A DNA stretch of 64,000 nucleotides from Phialophora verrucosa (Eukaryota; Ascomycota; Eurotiomycetes; Chaetothyriales; Herpotrichiellaceae), in contig MSED01000004.1 of assembly GCA_002099365.1 (NCBI GenBank), forward strand, positions 2,356,001 to 2,420,000. Direction: 5' to 3'. This document shows positions 62,511 to 64,000 of the stretch, piece after piece (position 1 is the first letter of the stretch; the number at the start of each line of letters is the position of its first letter). The notes under the pieces are model-generated. The model saw only the letters and a list, made by a program, of their open reading frames with translations. It made no database searches and was not told where the DNA came from. The translations under genes were made by a program, and so were the position numbers.

Positions 62511-63562
62511 ATGGCGTCAGATTCCGGCTTTTCTTTCCTCCCCCAGGGTGCAATCATTCAAGAGTTCAAGGTCGCCGGTCATAACATCGTCCTTGGGTAC
62601 CCCTCGCCGGAACCATATGCTGACTCGCCCTTCTTCGGCGAGACTATTGGCCGTGTCGCGAATAGAATCAAGAATGCGGAGTTCAGCATCAATGGGAAGA
62701 CGTACAAGCTTGCGGCGAACGAAGGCCCCACTCATATCCATGGCGGTGTGAAGGGCTGGGGCAAGAAGAAGTTCAACGGTCCCCAACCAGTCAATCGCAA
62801 CGGCAAGGAGGCAGTTCTTTTTACCTACGTCTCCCCAGACGGAGAGGAAGGCTATCCCGGGACAGTGGAGTTGCGAGTCTGGTACACGGCATATACCGAG
62901 GACGAGGGCGGCGTTTCCAAGACGGTGCTTGAAACAGAGTATGAAGTCGAATTGATCGGCGATGAAACCGAGGAGACGATAGTCAACATCACCAATCACG
63001 GGTATGCTCCTCATTGTGAAACAACATCTTGAACTGACCCCTTTAACTCTGGACGGACAGATATTTCAATCTCAGCGATGGTCCTACCATTGAAGGATCG
63101 GAAGTTACGCTCTATACCTCGAAATATCTGGTAGTGGACGAGTTCCTTATCCCGACTGGGGCGATCGAAGATTTCCCCGGGGTTGAAGCGAAGAAACCTT
63201 TTGTCCTCGGTGCTACAGAGCCTGATATTGATCATTGCTTCGTTGTTGACACAGACACCTCGGACTTTCCAATTGACACGCGGCAACGGCCGCTCAAGCC
63301 GTTGATCAGTGTATCCCACCCGAAGACCAAGTTGCACCTGGACGTCTTCAGCACCGAGCCTAGCTTTCAATTCTATACTGGTAAGCATATCAAGGCCGCG
63401 GCGACAGCAGACACTCCCGCACGAGGGTCCCGGGCTGGATTCTGCGTCGAGGCGGCACGATTCATCAACGCTGTCAATGTGCCCGAATGGCGGAACCAGG
63501 TGTTGCTCAAGCGCGGCGATGTCTGGGGCGCAAAAACGGTTCACAAGGCTTGGAAGGCATGA
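62511..63562 (+). CDS. Aldose 1-epimerase (galactose mutarotase family)
   Basis: Two exons give 330 aa: 62511-63001 and 63061-63562. The 59-nt intron has donor GTATGC and acceptor GGACAG. The ATG at 62511 is used since the upstream codons of the frame are not ATG. Family motifs are GETIGRVANRIKNAEFSINGKTYKL (about 44-68), NEGPTHIHGG with the first active-site His, TNHGYFNLSDG with the second His region at the splice site, and SRAGFCVEAARFINAVN with the catalytic Glu. Active-site residues are therefore all present. The enzyme interconverts alpha and beta forms of aldoses such as galactose and glucose. The length fits fungal members. Confidence 0.95.
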
Positions 63563-64000
63563 CTTGATGGTGCTCGCAAGGCTGATCGAGGCTCACACAC
63601 CCTTCACCCCGTAGAGTTCTAAGGATAGAATACCTTCGGTCACGTGGGACAAGATGACAGGAAAGGGACAACGCCGACTGCTCGAGAATCTGACGTGGGT
63701 GAGCACTTGCGAACGAGGCAGGATAAGCGATGGCCTTTTGCGTCCATATCCTGCCTTACCATGGGAACAAATTCAGCTCGGATAATGACGCCAGTGTGGC
63801 TTCACGTCGCGACGGCTCACGACAAGGCGGACTGTCTCCGCCACTGGTGACATAGCTGACTTGGCCACGCTGGGGTCAAGAAGAAAATCACGCGTCTTGG
63901 CGGCGCGGGTGCTGATATTCCAGAAGCCCGGTCGAAGGGTGGATTCCTCTCTGTACTGTATGGAAAATGCCTCATAAAGATCAATGTCGGAGCAAAATAG
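63563..64000. other. Right edge of the window, no gene seen
   Basis: It contains the 3' flank of the epimerase gene. The ORF at 63644-63850 has no recognisable features. Confidence 0.5.

Overview
The window looks like nuclear DNA of a filamentous ascomycete (Pezizomycotina). Evidence: short introns (about 48-106 nt, one of 255 nt) with GTRNGY-type donors, CTRAC-like branch points and AG acceptors; a Zn2Cys6 regulator; a pisatin-demethylase-like P450; mucin-like apple-domain proteins; and fungal housekeeping genes (Ski3, Vid27, Rmi1, Vps51, Nup42/Amo1 type). I cannot fix the class or order. I saw no rRNA, tRNA, intact transposon or CRISPR array.

Layout. 0-12.9 kb is accessory-like: a short DUF4863 enzyme, a large Ser/Thr-rich secreted or wall protein locus (minus, 1.5-6.3 kb), a secreted App1-type (DUF2183) protein with a GPI-like tail, a small MGCFCSKP protein likely to be lipidated, complex I subunit NDUFA13 and an unknown ORF. 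12.9-26.6 kb is dense housekeeping: exportin-5/Msn5, Cue3 (RQT complex), RPS20 (uS10), an FG/CCCH nucleoporin and the AP-1 beta adaptin. 27-36.3 kb mixes a P450, Trm10, a GH5_12 steryl/ceramide glucosidase and a class I methyltransferase. 37.6-43 kb holds Ski3 and Rmi1. 43-49.5 kb holds an AT-rich island, a flavin monooxygenase and a secreted amidohydrolase. 50.5-56.5 kb holds Vps51, Vid27 and an Oxr1-type TLDc protein. A 3.6 kb gene-free stretch then precedes a short Zn2Cys6 regulator, followed by an aldose 1-epimerase.

How genes relate. Most are unrelated neighbours and I see no biosynthetic cluster. The most interesting pair is head to head: Cue3, the ubiquitin-binding subunit of the ribosome-splitting RQT complex, and RPS20/uS10, the ribosomal protein whose ubiquitination RQT recognises, share about 380 bp of intergenic DNA. 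Ski3, of the cytosolic mRNA-decay Ski complex, lies about 17 kb away.

Gene models were spliced by eye; exon limits are in each entry. For multi-exon genes the feature range includes introns. The least certain models are the mucin-like locus (1523-6280), the ORF at 11933-12832, and the 3' end of the GH5_12 gene.
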